Part shown: one piece after another, positions 1 to 7,908 of the stretch | How the letters are laid out: each line of letters begins with the position of its first letter | How positions within the stretch are numbered: the stretch's first letter is position 1 | From: Acidimicrobiia bacterium | Lineage (GTDB): Bacteria; Actinomycetota; Acidimicrobiia; Acidimicrobiales; SKKL01 | NCBI GenBank assembly: GCA_016649895.1 | Contig: JAENWR010000015.1 | Coordinates: 1 to 47,881 of the forward strand | Direction of reading: 5' to 3' | DNA: 47,881 nucleotides | Notes under the pieces: model-generated | Told to the model about the DNA's origin: nothing | Databases searched by the model: none | Seen by the model: the letters and a program-made list of their open reading frames with translations, nothing else | Program-made: the position numbers and the translations under genes

Positions 1-1
1 C

Positions 2-181
2 GTCGAGCACGCCATGCTCATCGCCATCTGGAACATGCTCAACACCGGCACCGTCTACGACGACCCCGGCGACGACTTCTACACCCGCCTCAACCCCGAC
101 AAGACCAAGAACCGAGCCGTCGACCAACTCCGCAAGATGGGCTACGACGTAACCCTCAACCCCACGGTCGCCACCGGATAG
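2..181 (+). CDS. IS110-family transposase, C-terminal end (partial)
   Basis: This is the last 59 codons of a transposase that begins before the window. The visible peptide has the ending typical of IS110/IS116/IS902 transposases: a helix with MLIAIWNML, then TGTVYDDPGDDFYTR, then a basic helix and GYDVTLNP just before the stop. In this family that segment follows the C-terminal transposase domain carrying the conserved serine, which is not in the window. The N-terminal DEDD (RuvC-like) part also lies outside. IS110 elements usually lack terminal inverted repeats, and none is seen in the 115 bases after the stop. Whether the element is complete cannot be judged here. The family call rests on the recognisable end only. 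Confidence 0.8.
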   Translation, partial: VEHAMLIAIWNMLNTGTVYDDPGDDFYTRLNPDKTKNRAVDQLRKMGYDVTLNPTVATG

Positions 182-297
182 AGAATCTTCGCATCAGCGG
201 GTATGTTTCGACGGTGCTCCTGATGCGCGGCTATGTGGTGAACCGTGGCGGGCGACAGGCCGCAGGGTCTACGACCAGAGACGATGCTCCACTCCAC

Positions 298-540
298 TCA
301 CGCAGCGGTGGGAGCGAGGTCGTCCCAGTGCGCGGTGGCGGTCTCGGCCCCGCTGGCGACCAGGCGACGAAGGATGACATCGAGCGTCTCGGCCACATCG
401 AGCGCGAGCCACCGCTCGCCACAGGCGGGGCATTCCTCCATGGGAACCCCGGCCACCACAGCCACGTGGCCATCGCGCTCGACCATCTTGGCTCGGTGGA
501 CGGCGACTCGTTCGGCTTGATCACAGGTCTGGCAGCGCAT
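298..540 (-). CDS. YgiT-type zinc-finger protein, probable antitoxin
   Basis: Small 80-residue protein with two CxxC pairs (MRCQTC near the start and ECPAC around residue 37), followed by a helical tail. This is the layout of YgiT-type (MqsA N-terminal-like) zinc-finger proteins, which are commonly encoded next to DUF4258 or MqsR-like toxins. The ATG at 540 is preferred over an upstream start at 570 because it overlaps the stop codon of the upstream gene by one base (TGATG), a sign of translational coupling. No separate DNA-binding HTH is visible, so it would neutralise its partner mainly by protein contact. The antitoxin role is inferred from family and pairing. Confidence 0.7.
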   Translation of the reverse strand: MRCQTCDQAERVAVHRAKMVERDGHVAVVAGVPMEECPACGERWLALDVAETLDVILRRLVASGAETATAHWDDLAPTAA

Positions 541-848
541 CAGCGTCTCGTCCTGAAGTCGTCGGACCAACGGTCGGTGGATGGTTCGTACACGGTGATC
601 AATCGCTCCTCGGCGTGGATGTCGTCGACGACGACCACGACGTGCAACGGACGGGACCAGTCTAGGTAGAGCACTAGTTCCTTGAGCTGTCCATCGGCGA
701 TCACCGCCTCATCGATCACCTCGGCCGCTGCGTCGAGGAGCACCCGGAACTCGGCCAGGGTCAGGTCGAGCAGCCACAACTTGTCGAAGACGTGCTCGGT
801 GAGGATGCGCCGGTGACGCCACACTTTGTTGCGCTGGGTGCCGGTCAC
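540..848 (-). CDS. DUF4258-type protein, probable toxin
   Basis: Protein of up to 102 residues containing TEHVFDKL, a long acidic/hydrophobic middle with LKELVLYLDW, the strand RPLHVVVVVDD, and the ending VYEPSTDRWSDDFRTRR. The pattern of an N-terminal His, a beta sheet and a C-terminal YEP-x4-W-x3-R resembles DUF4258 proteins, a RelE/MqsR-like group found as toxins beside YgiT-type zinc fingers. The first possible start (GTG at 848) overlaps the stop of an upstream ORF. A start at the internal GTG (824) would better match the family length. It lies directly before the zinc-finger gene. RNase activity is not demonstrated by sequence alone. Confidence 0.62.
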   Translation of the reverse strand: MTGTQRNKVWRHRRILTEHVFDKLWLLDLTLAEFRVLLDAAAEVIDEAVIADGQLKELVLYLDWSRPLHVVVVVDDIHAEERLITVYEPSTDRWSDDFRTRR

Positions 849-1351
849 CGGGCCGTCGCCCTCCGTCCGCTCGTGGTCGGCCTGGTCATCTCCGGCCCCA
901 ACGCACAGCAGAGCTCATGGGTGAGCTCGTCGGTTGGGGCGTTCCAATCCTGGCGGACGACGACGAGGTACCACTCCGATGTCTCCCAGCCACGAGGACA
1001 GAGCGTTGCCCCGGTGCCGGGCGATCTTGCGGCGGTGCGGAGCGTGGTCCTCATGGCAGCGATCTCCGAGCGGTCACGCAGGCTGTCTGGCAGGTCGTCC
1101 CCCGCAATCGGGACCGACGCCGCAGCAGTTCGGAGCGGCACGGGGCCGAGCGCCTTCAGCTCGGCATGAACTGCGAGATCCTCTTCTTCGAGCGGGGTAC
1201 CTACAGCCCGGTCCGCGGCCTTGAACTCGGCGTCGGGACGTCGCAGCCAGTCGGCGACGTTCCGATGCGCCTGCTGTGAATCACCCCGAGCTTCCGTCAC
1301 CGAGGACAACCCTATGGCAAGCCCCGGGATACGACCTCTGTGACGGAACAC
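845..1351 (-). CDS. Hypothetical ORF upstream of the DUF4258 gene
   Basis: Open frame of up to 168 codons whose stop overlaps the first possible start of the DUF4258 gene (GTGA). I do not recognise the product. It has no visible membrane segment or signal peptide, and the N-terminal 40 residues look like random coding. The only support is its length and the tight overlap with the next gene. Competing frames on the other strand are similarly long and also unrecognised, so this may be a shadow or a decayed gene. Confidence 0.22.
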   Translation of the reverse strand: MFRHRGRIPGLAIGLSSVTEARGDSQQAHRNVADWLRRPDAEFKAADRAVGTPLEEEDLAVHAELKALGPVPLRTAAASVPIAGDDLPDSLRDRSEIAAMRTTLRTAARSPGTGATLCPRGWETSEWYLVVVRQDWNAPTDELTHELCCALGPEMTRPTTSGRRATAR

Positions 1352-1379
1352 GAGTTCTGGGAGAGAACCGCGCTGATGC

Positions 1380-1699
1380 GCCCGACGCTACTCCGCCGAG
1401 CACCAGGCCATGGGCCTCACCAACTTGCGCAGCGCGAACCGCGCCGTCGCGGTCAGCGAGCCGGGGGCGGAGGGCGCATCACCAAGCTGGTGCTTTCCGA
1501 GCTGGTCACGAAAGCGGTCGGCATCCTCGTCGAGCTCACCGGCGACGACGCCGTGTTCATGGACGCCCCGGGGGCGGTGAGCGGCAGCATCGTGTTGTTC
1601 CACCGCGGGATGTCGATCGCCGGAGGTACTTCTGAGGTCAAGGGCACCCAGATCGGCGAGCGGATCCTCGTCCTTCCGCGCGATCCGCTGCTGAAGTAG
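1380..1699 (+). pseudogene. Acyl-CoA dehydrogenase C-terminal remnant, frameshifted
   Basis: The end of the frame reads MSIAGGTSEVKGTQIGERIL, then a PRDPLLK-like tail. This is the flavin-proximal C-terminal signature of acyl-CoA dehydrogenases (GGTSE(V/I)...IGERxLGLPR). Upstream, another frame gives EHQAMGLTNLRSANRAVAV before a shift near 1465-1480 into the frame with ITKLVLSELVTKAVGILVEL. The two pieces together make about 105 residues of the C-terminal helical domain. The N-terminal and middle domains, including the catalytic base region, are absent, and a TGA precedes the first piece. The gene is truncated and frameshifted. It lies between the toxin-antitoxin pair and the tRNA scar, as expected for island-border debris. 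Confidence 0.75.
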
Positions 1700-1910
1700 C
1701 TCCTCGGAGCATCGCCTCGGTCGCTCGGGGGTGGGATGTGGGACGCAGTGCCCAGCATTTCTACATCGGCCGTGACCGCCTCGTGGCGATCCCGGCCGAT
1801 GTTGTCGCGGCGGGGCTCGCGGGCGCGTGGCCATGTCCATCCAGCCGAGCATCGTCTACCGGATGGGCTGGTACCGGACATGACGGGACGGGATCCCGGC
1901 GAGCTGCTGC

Positions 1911-1952
1911 CGCCCCCGGCACGACTCGAACGTGCGACCGTTGCTGAATCCG
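1911..1952 (-). other. 3' part of a tRNA sequence (possible att scar)
   Basis: Read on the minus strand this contains a perfect T arm, GCACG-TTCGAGT-CGTGC, followed by an acceptor 3' strand CGGGGGC. No matching 5' acceptor strand (GCCCCCG), D arm or anticodon arm is found upstream, so it is not a complete tRNA. A displaced tRNA 3' end is what tyrosine-integrase insertion and later decay leaves at an attachment site. No integrase is in the window, so the att reading is an inference. Confidence 0.5.
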
Positions 1953-2004
1953 GCGGGTGCCGACGCATCTGGCCCAGGCCGTACCAGCCATCTCTATGTG
2001 TAGT

Positions 2005-2039
2005 TCCCATAGACGATTCGCTATGGGATTGGTTAGACT
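2005..2039 (+). promoter_or_regulatory. Operator dyad and -10 box of the mntA-hepT operon
   Basis: A perfect 8-base inverted repeat, TCCCATAG at 2005-2012 and CTATGGGA at 2021-2028, sits just before TAGACT (2034-2039), a good actinobacterial -10. The GTG start of the HTH-nucleotidyltransferase follows only 6 bases later, so the transcript is probably leaderless. The dyad covers the -35/spacer zone, which fits autorepression by the XRE domain encoded immediately downstream. Confidence 0.6.
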
Positions 2040-2045
2040 TGGCTC

Positions 2046-2564
2046 GTGAAGACACCTCCGACCGAGATCCTGCGGGCCGCGCGGCTGCGATCAAGCCTCT
2101 CGCAGGCCGACCTTGCACGACGTGCGGGGGTCGCGCAGTCGGTGATCAGCGCCTACGAGTCTGGCCGGCGCGAGCCGAGCCTCCTGACGCTGGCACGCCT
2201 GGTCGAGGCCACTGGCCACGACCTGGTCGTGGAGACCGTGCCGTCGGAGCGGGGAGCCCGCGGGCTCCCCGACACACCGCTGGGCCGTCGCCTGCGCCGG
2301 CGACGGAAGGCGATCATCGAGACTGCGGCTCGTCGGCGGGCAAGCAACGTGCGAGTCTTCGGCAGCGCCGCCCGTGGCGACGACACCGCAACGAGCGACA
2401 TCGATCTGCTGGTCGACTTGGATCCGAGTGCTGGCCTCTTCACCCTTGGGGAGCTCGAGCATGAGCTCTCGGACCTCCTCGGTATGAGGGTCGATGTCGT
2501 GCCTGCCACGATGCTCAAGCCCCGCATCAGGGACGAGGTGCTCAGGGAGGCGATCCCGCTGTGA
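2046..2564 (+). CDS. mntA: XRE HTH fused to MntA-type nucleotidyltransferase (antitoxin)
   Basis: 172 residues with two domains. Residues about 5-65 form an XRE/Cro helix-turn-helix (LRSSLSQADLARRAGVAQS and SAYESGRREPSLLTLARLVE). Residues about 95-172 form a minimal nucleotidyltransferase with GSAARGDDTATSDIDLLVD, which contains the GSx10DxD catalytic motif. In type VII (MntA/HepT) systems the nucleotidyltransferase AMPylates and silences the HEPN toxin. The gene is followed by a HEPN protein with a 4-base GTGA overlap. The added HTH offers a DNA-binding activity that classical MntA lacks, matched by a perfect dyad in the promoter. GTG start and leaderless transcript are inferred from the -10 six bases upstream. 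Confidence 0.85.
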   Translation: MKTPPTEILRAARLRSSLSQADLARRAGVAQSVISAYESGRREPSLLTLARLVEATGHDLVVETVPSERGARGLPDTPLGRRLRRRRKAIIETAARRRASNVRVFGSAARGDDTATSDIDLLVDLDPSAGLFTLGELEHELSDLLGMRVDVVPATMLKPRIRDEVLREAIPL

Positions 2565-2941
2565 ACCGTCGCGACGACCAACGACTCCACGATGTGCTCG
2601 CCTCCGCTGCGGCGATCGGCTCGCACCTCGAGCGGGGCGACCTGCTCGACGGGCTGGTGTTCGACGCCGTTCGTGTCCGGCTCATCGAGATCGGCGAAGC
2701 GGTGAAGGACATAGACGCCGAACTCCTCGCGACCGAACCAGACATTCCATGGCGAGCGGTCATTGGGATGCGAGATCGGCTCGCGCATCGCTATTTCGAC
2801 ACCGCCTACGACGTCGTTGCGTCCACCGTGGCCGAGGATCTCCCGCTCCTCGTGGCCGCAACGGAACGGATGCTGTCTCAGCTAGGGCTGAGTCCGACGT
2901 TTGACGTCGAGAGGCCTACCGGGCCGCCTGGTACAGCCTGA
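2561..2941 (+). CDS. hepT: HepT-like HEPN ribonuclease (toxin)
   Basis: 126 residues, all-helical, with MRDRLAHRYFD at about residues 70-80. This supplies the R-x4-H-x-Y motif of HepT/HEPN toxins, where R and H form the RNase site and Y is the AMPylation site used by MntA. The upstream part (GLVFDAVRVRLIEIGEAVK) is the usual second helix region with the conserved IGEA. The GTG start overlaps the TGA of mntA, so the antitoxin is made first and the two are translationally coupled. All key residues are present, so the system looks functional. Confidence 0.85.
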   Translation: MNRRDDQRLHDVLASAAAIGSHLERGDLLDGLVFDAVRVRLIEIGEAVKDIDAELLATEPDIPWRAVIGMRDRLAHRYFDTAYDVVASTVAEDLPLLVAATERMLSQLGLSPTFDVERPTGPPGTA

Positions 2942-3288
2942 CAGAGTCCCGCGGGGTGGTGGGGTTTGACGGCGTGACCTGCGCCGTGTTGTCGCCGGTG
3001 TCGATCTCGGGTCTCGTGAGGCGCTGGCTGGACAAGACCTGCGACGTCGGGTCACGGAGGCCGTGGCGGACTGACACCCCAGGTGGATGTGCCGGTCGAT
3101 GCGTCAGGAGCCAGGCGCCGCATGCGGATCATGGGGGCGACGCCCGCCAGGGTCGTCCTGGATACCAACATCACCAACACTGCCGTCGTCGACCTCGTGC
3201 GTCGCCACGTCCTCGAGATCGAGGAGGCGTTCGAACGGGGCTCCTACGTGGCCAGGGGCGGTGCGCTGGTTCCTCCCCATTCTCGCTG
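2942..3288. other. Gene-poor gap with a possible coding remnant
   Basis: About 350 bases between hepT and the 3' end of the GMC gene. A plus-strand frame near 3122-3260 reads RVVLDTNI, then a coherent helix LVRRHVLEIEEAFERG. This could be the beginning of a PIN-like protein or another fragment, but it does not continue. I see no RNA gene or complete reading frame here. Confidence 0.3.
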
Positions 3289-4855
3289 TCAGGCCCGGCC
3301 GAGGACCTTCCTGGCGGTGCGGGTGGCGATCGCCTGGATCGTGAGGCTGGGGTTGACGGCGCCAATCGTCGGAAACACCGAGCCGTCGCAGATCCAGAGG
3401 TTCGAGATGTCGTGGGTACGACAGTCGGGGTCGACGACCGAGTCCGATGGGTCCGATCCCATGCGGCACGTTCCCAGCAGGTGGTGGTTGCCGTCACTGA
3501 ACAGCTTCCGGTTTGCGCCCGCCGCGTCCATGACCCGGATGCCGTGCTGCTTCACCGCCTCGATGAGGGCGCGGTCGTTGTCGCCGTAGGAGAACGTCAC
3601 CTTGGCGACGGGCACGCCGTTCGCGTCGGTGTCGGATGCGATGGTCACCCGGTTGTCTGGGTTCGGCAGCACCTCGCCGAGGCTGGCGAGCAGCCCCCAG
3701 TGGCTGTATTCGTCCAGCACGTCCATGAGGTCCTCGCCCCAGAGGTCCGGGTTGGAGGACACGAGCGAGGTGGCGAAGCTGATCGGCATCTGCGCGTAGG
3801 TGTTCCACAGCCATCCCCGTGCGAAGTCCCGGCCGGGCTGGGGTGCCGTAGGGGTCGCGGGTCATGATCCCGACCGGCGGGGTGACGAAGCTGTCGATCG
3901 GCTGATCGAAGCGGCCGTAGGCGATCGGACCGGAGTGGACCATGAGGTTCCGCCCTACCTGATCCGAGGAGTTCGCCAGGTTGCCCGAGTTGAGCAGCAA
4001 TCGCGGCGTCTCGATCGCATAGCAGCACACGAACACCCGGTCGGCGCCCTGGAACCTCTCCTCGCCGTCCTCGAGGTAGGTGACGCCGGTGACCCGTCCA
4101 CCGGTCGACTCGATCGTGGTGGCGAAGCAGCCGGGGCGGATCTCCGCGCCCGCCGCGACGGCACGGGGGATGTAGTTGACGTTGGCGCTGCCCCTGGCGT
4201 CGCTCTTGCAGCCATTGGCGCAGAACCCGTAGTACATGCACGCGCTGCGCCCGTCGACGGGGCTGGTGGCGATCGCGTGCGGCGTCATCTCGGTGCGGTA
4301 GCCGACGGAGTCGAGGCCCTTGCCGATCAGGTGGTCCTTCGCCGACCACGGCAGCTCGCCGTGCGGATACGGCGCGCCGGACACCCAGGCGGAGGAGCGG
4401 GGTCCGGACACGGGCAGGAAGCGCTCGACCTCCGAGTAGTAGCCGGCGAGCTCGTCGTAGCCGAACGGCCAGTCGACCCCGACGCCATCGGTCGAGGCGA
4501 TCTGGAAGTCGCTGGGGTCGAGTCGCAGGGTCATCGCGGTGTAGTGGACGGTCGTGCCGCCGACCGCTCGACCGGTGTTGACGCGACCGAGGCGGAGGGG
4601 GTCGTCCCCGTCGGTGATGCGTGGATCGTCCCAGTCGAGGCGCCCGAGCATCGACAGCTCGTCGTTGACGTAGTCGTGTCGCGTGTCGTGCCAGTCGCCG
4701 GCTTCGAGGACGACGACGGTCATGCCGCCTTCGGCGAGCTCCTTGGCGAGGACGGCCCCGCCGGCGCCGGAGCCGACGATGAGCGCGTCGACGGTGCCGG
4801 TGTGGCGGCGCATGATGTGGCGGAGATCGTCGGGCTGGATCGGTGGATGGCTCAC
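3289..4855 (-). pseudogene. GMC-family FAD oxidoreductase with one frameshift
   Basis: The product oxidises alcohol or sugar substrates using FAD. It begins with a nucleotide-binding loop (ALIVGSGAGGAVLAKELAEG), has the GMC motif GRAVGGTTVHYTAM, and ends with HHLLGTCRMGSDP and GAVNPSLTIQAIATRTA, the C-terminal active-site region. The reading frame changes once, near 3840-3843. Removing one C from a CCCC run on the coding strand restores a smooth join (GTQPGRDFARGWLWNTYAQM). The GTG start at 4855 overlaps the stop of the upstream small subunit. Together they resemble a gluconate 2-dehydrogenase-type complex. The single-base change may be a real mutation or a sequencing error, because all other residues are well kept. 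Confidence 0.8.
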
Positions 4856-5250
4856 AGCTGCCCCCACCCCGCCTTCCGGTCGTGGCGGGCGACGACCTCG
4901 GCCGCTCCGATCCAGGCGTAGCCCTCGGGGTAGGCCGGGCCGTTGAAGCCGATCCGCTCCCACGTGTCGGGGTGGGCAAGGTAGCCTTGGAGGGCCGTCT
5001 CCAACAGACGGTCGATGAAGTCCTTGCCGTGGGCGCCGAGCCCCGCCAGCTCCTCGCCGTGACGGAGGCGGCGGACGACGTCTCGCCGTTCGGCCTCCGG
5101 CATCTCGGTGAAGCCATGCTCGGCGAGGGTGGTGACCCCCTGGACGAACAGGTCCGGGGTGGGCGGCGCGCCGTCGCGGCGGTCGCCGCGTCCCAAGGCG
5201 GCGTCGGCGTGGGAGTCGACGAACGACGCAAGGTCGATCTCGGCAGGCAC
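4852..5250 (-). CDS. Gluconate 2-dehydrogenase subunit 3-like protein
   Basis: About 132 residues with the pattern of the small (gamma, subunit 3) partner of GMC dehydrogenases. It has a central helical region (VTTLAEHGFTEMPEAERRDV), then FIDRLLETALQGYLAHPDTW, and the ending WIGAAEVVARHD. In this family the subunit is required for maturation or export of the large FAD subunit. It is followed with a GTGA overlap by the GMC oxidoreductase. The start is uncertain: the GTG at 5250 is the first credible one, but the frame stays open upstream, and many relatives carry a Tat signal that I do not see here. Export may therefore be lost or the start may lie further upstream. Confidence 0.7.
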   Translation of the reverse strand: MPAEIDLASFVDSHADAALGRGDRRDGAPPTPDLFVQGVTTLAEHGFTEMPEAERRDVVRRLRHGEELAGLGAHGKDFIDRLLETALQGYLAHPDTWERIGFNGPAYPEGYAWIGAAEVVARHDRKAGWGQL

Positions 5251-5427
5251 GCCCGGGAGGTCACGGCTCGCAACCTCACCGCCGGGCCACCGCCGCTGCT
5301 GCCCCTCGCGTTCGCCGCCCTGGCCCTCACCGGCTTGCTTGCGACGAGGATGAGGTAGAGGCGGGCGAAGGGCCAGCCGTGCCAGGGGTCCGTATGCCCA
5401 CGCGCCTACCCGTCGGAAGTTCTCTCT

Positions 5428-5460
5428 AACGCCAACTCTGTGGCATTTTGCAGTGGCGTT
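5428..5460. promoter_or_regulatory. Inverted repeat in the divergent intergenic region
   Basis: AACGCCAACT at 5428-5437 is mirrored by AGTGGCGTT at 5452-5460, with one base unmatched. It lies in the AT-richer gap between the gluconate-dehydrogenase small subunit (leftward) and the membrane protein/GH15 pair (rightward), a natural operator position. The binding protein is unknown. Confidence 0.4.
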
Positions 5461-5505
5461 TCATAGAGTCACTGGAAAGGAAGGTCGAACGACGAGGAGG
5501 ATCTG

Positions 5506-5982
5506 ATGGACTGGGGAGGCTGGGCGGTGTTCGGGTTGGTCGCCACGACCGTGCTCACCGCCGTGCTCATCCTGGTGCAGCTCGCCGGTCGGACCCGCCT
5601 GGACCTACCACTGCTCCTCGGGTCGGCGCTGGTCGCCGACCCCGACCAGGCACGCGTCGTCGGCTTTGCGGTGCACCTCGGGTTCGGTCAGCTGTTCGCA
5701 GCGTTCTACGCTGCCGGGTTCGCGACGCTCGACCGGGCCGGGTGGTGGCTCGGGGCGCTCTTCGGGTTCATCCACGCCATCGTCGCGCTCACCGTCCTCG
5801 TCCCGCTGCTCCCCGGTGTCCACCCTCGGATGGCCAGCGACCGCGCTGGGCCCGACTCCATCGCCGTGCTCCAGCCGCCCGGTCCGCTCGCCCTCAACTA
5901 CGGCTGGGCGACGCCGCTGGTCACCATCGCAGCCCACCTTGTCTACGGCGCGGTGCTCGGCCTCGCCCTCCACCCGTCATGA
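5506..5982 (+). CDS. Four-helix membrane protein of unknown function
   Basis: 158 residues with about four hydrophobic segments: residues 6-26, 50-70, 78-102 and 130-155. Short loops contain HLGFGQLFAAFYAAGF and WWLGALFGFIHAIVAL. The Gly/His/aromatic pattern resembles uncharacterised YagU/DUF-type integral membrane proteins of actinobacteria, but I cannot name a family with confidence. It starts at an ATG preceded by GAGGA and overlaps the next gene by 4 bases (ATGA), so it is probably co-expressed with the GH15 enzyme. Confidence 0.7.
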   Translation: MDWGGWAVFGLVATTVLTAVLILVQLAGRTRLDLPLLLGSALVADPDQARVVGFAVHLGFGQLFAAFYAAGFATLDRAGWWLGALFGFIHAIVALTVLVPLLPGVHPRMASDRAGPDSIAVLQPPGPLALNYGWATPLVTIAAHLVYGAVLGLALHPS

Positions 5983-7853
5983 CCGGGCTCCGTCGTGTCC
6001 CGATCGGCGACTACGGCCTGATCGGTGACACGCGCACAGCGGCGCTCGTGGCGCCCGATGGCGCCATCGACTGGTGGTGCCTCCCCCGGTTCGACTCGCC
6101 ACCTGTGTTCGGCCGTGTGGTCGGCGGTGACGACGCCGGCAGCTTCGAGACCGGCCCCGCCGAGCCGGCGCGGCTCGAGCGGCGCCGCTACCGCGACGGC
6201 ACTGCGACGCTCGAAACGACGTGGGCGGTCGACGGTGGTCAGCTCACCCTGGCCGACTCGATGATCGCCGAGGTCGCCGGACGTCTGCTGCCGGCGACCA
6301 CCCTGGTCCGCAGGCTGGCCAGCCGGGGGCGTCCGGTCGAGGTGGCGGTGCGCCTGTCGCCCCGCCTTGGTGAGGGGCGGGCCCGGCCGGCACGTATCCG
6401 CCAGCACAAGGGCGCCCTGGTCGTCGAGCACCAGGGCCTCGCGATGGCGGTGCTCACCGACGGCCCCGAGCGCCTTGACGTCGACGAGAGGGTCGTCTTC
6501 ACCGTCGACCCGTCGCGCCCACTGACGATCGTCGTCGGGGTGAGCGACCGCACCCCTCTCGTGTTCGTGCCGCCCGCGCTCGCCCGGGCTGAAGCCGAGC
6601 GCGACGAGCGCGGGTGGCGACGCTGGGCCGAGGGGATCGTCACCGCACCCGAGCACCGGGCCACCGTGGTGCGCAGCCTGCTCACGTTGCAGCTGCTGAC
6701 CTACTCACCCTCCGGCGCCCCCGTCGCCGCCCCGACGACATCGCTGCCCGAACTGCTCGGCGGGTCGCGCAACTGGGACTACCGCTACGCCTGGCCGCGC
6801 GACGCCTCGATCGGCATCGCCGCCTTCCTGACCGCCGGCAAGGACCGCGAAGCCCGTGCCTTCCTCGCGTGGCTGCTGCATGCCAGCCGTCTGGCCCGCC
6901 CGAGGCTGCCGGCGCTGCTCACCCTCCACGGGCGGCCTGGGCCGGCCGAGCGCGAGCTGCACGACTGGCCGGGCTACGCCGAGAGCCGCCCGGTGCGCAC
7001 CGGCAACGGTGCGGCCGACCAGCACCAGCTCGACGGGTACGGCTGGGTGCTCGACGCCGCCTGGTTGCTCACCCGCGCCGGCCACCGCCTCGACGGCGAG
7101 ACGTGGCGGGCGATGCGCGCCTTCGCCGACCACGTGGCGGCGACCTGGCACCTACCCGATGCCGGGATCTGGGAACGGCGCGACAAACCTCGCCACCACG
7201 TGCACTCCAAGCTCATGGCCTGGCTCGCGCTCGACCGCGCCGTCCGCATCGCGCTCGAGCGGGGCGGACGTGCCGCCAGGAGGGCACCTGGGTGGGAGGC
7301 GGCGCGGGACCGGGTCGCGGCCGACGTGCGCGCCAACGGCTTCGACCCCCGCCTCGGTGCCTACACCGCTGCCTACGGCACGAGTGAACTGGACGCGGCC
7401 GTGCTGTTCCTGCCGATCCTGGGCATCGAGCCGGCGGGCTCGGCTCGGGTGGCCGGCACGGTCGACGCCATCCGCGAGCGGCTCGGCGCCGGCGGTCCGC
7501 TGATCTACCGATACCTCGAGGACGACGGACTCCCCGGCCGGGAAGGTGCCTTCCTCCCGTGCTCGTTCTGGCTGGTGCAGGCCCTTTCCGGCATCGGTCG
7601 GCGGGCCGAGGCGAGAGAGATGTTCGACGAGCTCGTGGCGCTCGGCGGGCCACTCGGGCTGTTCGCCGAGGAGATGGACCCTCGCTCCGGGGAGCAGCTC
7701 GGCAACTTCCCCCAGGCGCTGACCCATGCCTCGCTCCTTCAAGCGGCGGCCGCCCTGGACACGGTCGCCCCGCGCTCATCCGAGGTCAGCGGGCGTGAGC
7801 TTCCTCCCCCCATCATCGAAGGTCGCCGAGCGGCACGCACGGACGAACGGTGA
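5979..7853 (+). CDS. GH15-family glucosidase (glucoamylase/trehalase-like)
   Basis: 624 residues with the standard bacterial GH15 architecture. The N-terminal beta-sandwich starts with PIGDYGLIGDTRTAALVAPD and DWWCLPRFDSP. The (alpha/alpha)6 catalytic barrel carries GGSRNWDYRYAWPRDAS (about residue 263), DGYGWVLDAAWLL and, near the end, REGAFLPCSFWLVQAL. In this group two glutamates in the barrel act as acid and base on alpha-glucosides (malto-oligosaccharides or trehalose). There is no signal peptide, so it is cytosolic and would use intracellular glucan or trehalose. The start overlaps the membrane-protein gene (ATGA). The substrate cannot be fixed from the sequence; actinobacterial relatives include trehalases. 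Confidence 0.88.
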   Translation: MTGLRRVPIGDYGLIGDTRTAALVAPDGAIDWWCLPRFDSPPVFGRVVGGDDAGSFETGPAEPARLERRRYRDGTATLETTWAVDGGQLTLADSMIAEVAGRLLPATTLVRRLASRGRPVEVAVRLSPRLGEGRARPARIRQHKGALVVEHQGLAMAVLTDGPERLDVDERVVFTVDPSRPLTIVVGVSDRTPLVFVPPALARAEAERDERGWRRWAEGIVTAPEHRATVVRSLLTLQLLTYSPSGAPVAAPTTSLPELLGGSRNWDYRYAWPRDASIGIAAFLTAGKDREARAFLAWLLHASRLARPRLPALLTLHGRPGPAERELHDWPGYAESRPVRTGNGAADQHQLDGYGWVLDAAWLLTRAGHRLDGETWRAMRAFADHVAATWHLPDAGIWERRDKPRHHVHSKLMAWLALDRAVRIALERGGRAARRAPGWEAARDRVAADVRANGFDPRLGAYTAAYGTSELDAAVLFLPILGIEPAGSARVAGTVDAIRERLGAGGPLIYRYLEDDGLPGREGAFLPCSFWLVQALSGIGRRAEAREMFDELVALGGPLGLFAEEMDPRSGEQLGNFPQALTHASLLQAAAALDTVAPRSSEVSGRELPPPIIEGRRAARTDER

Positions 7854-7873
7854 GCGCGGGGTCGAGCTCGGCG

Positions 7874-7899
7874 CCGCCCCGGATCACGTGCCGGGGCGG
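7874..7899. terminator. GC hairpin between convergent GH15 and DoxX genes
   Basis: CGCCCCGG at 7875-7882 pairs perfectly with CCGGGGCG at 7891-7898 around an 8-base loop, extendable by one pair. It lies 20 bases after the GH15 stop and just before the DoxX stop on the other strand, so it could end transcription from both sides. No U tract follows, as is common in high-GC actinobacteria. Confidence 0.5.
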
Positions 7900-7908
7900 G
7901 CCGGCCGC

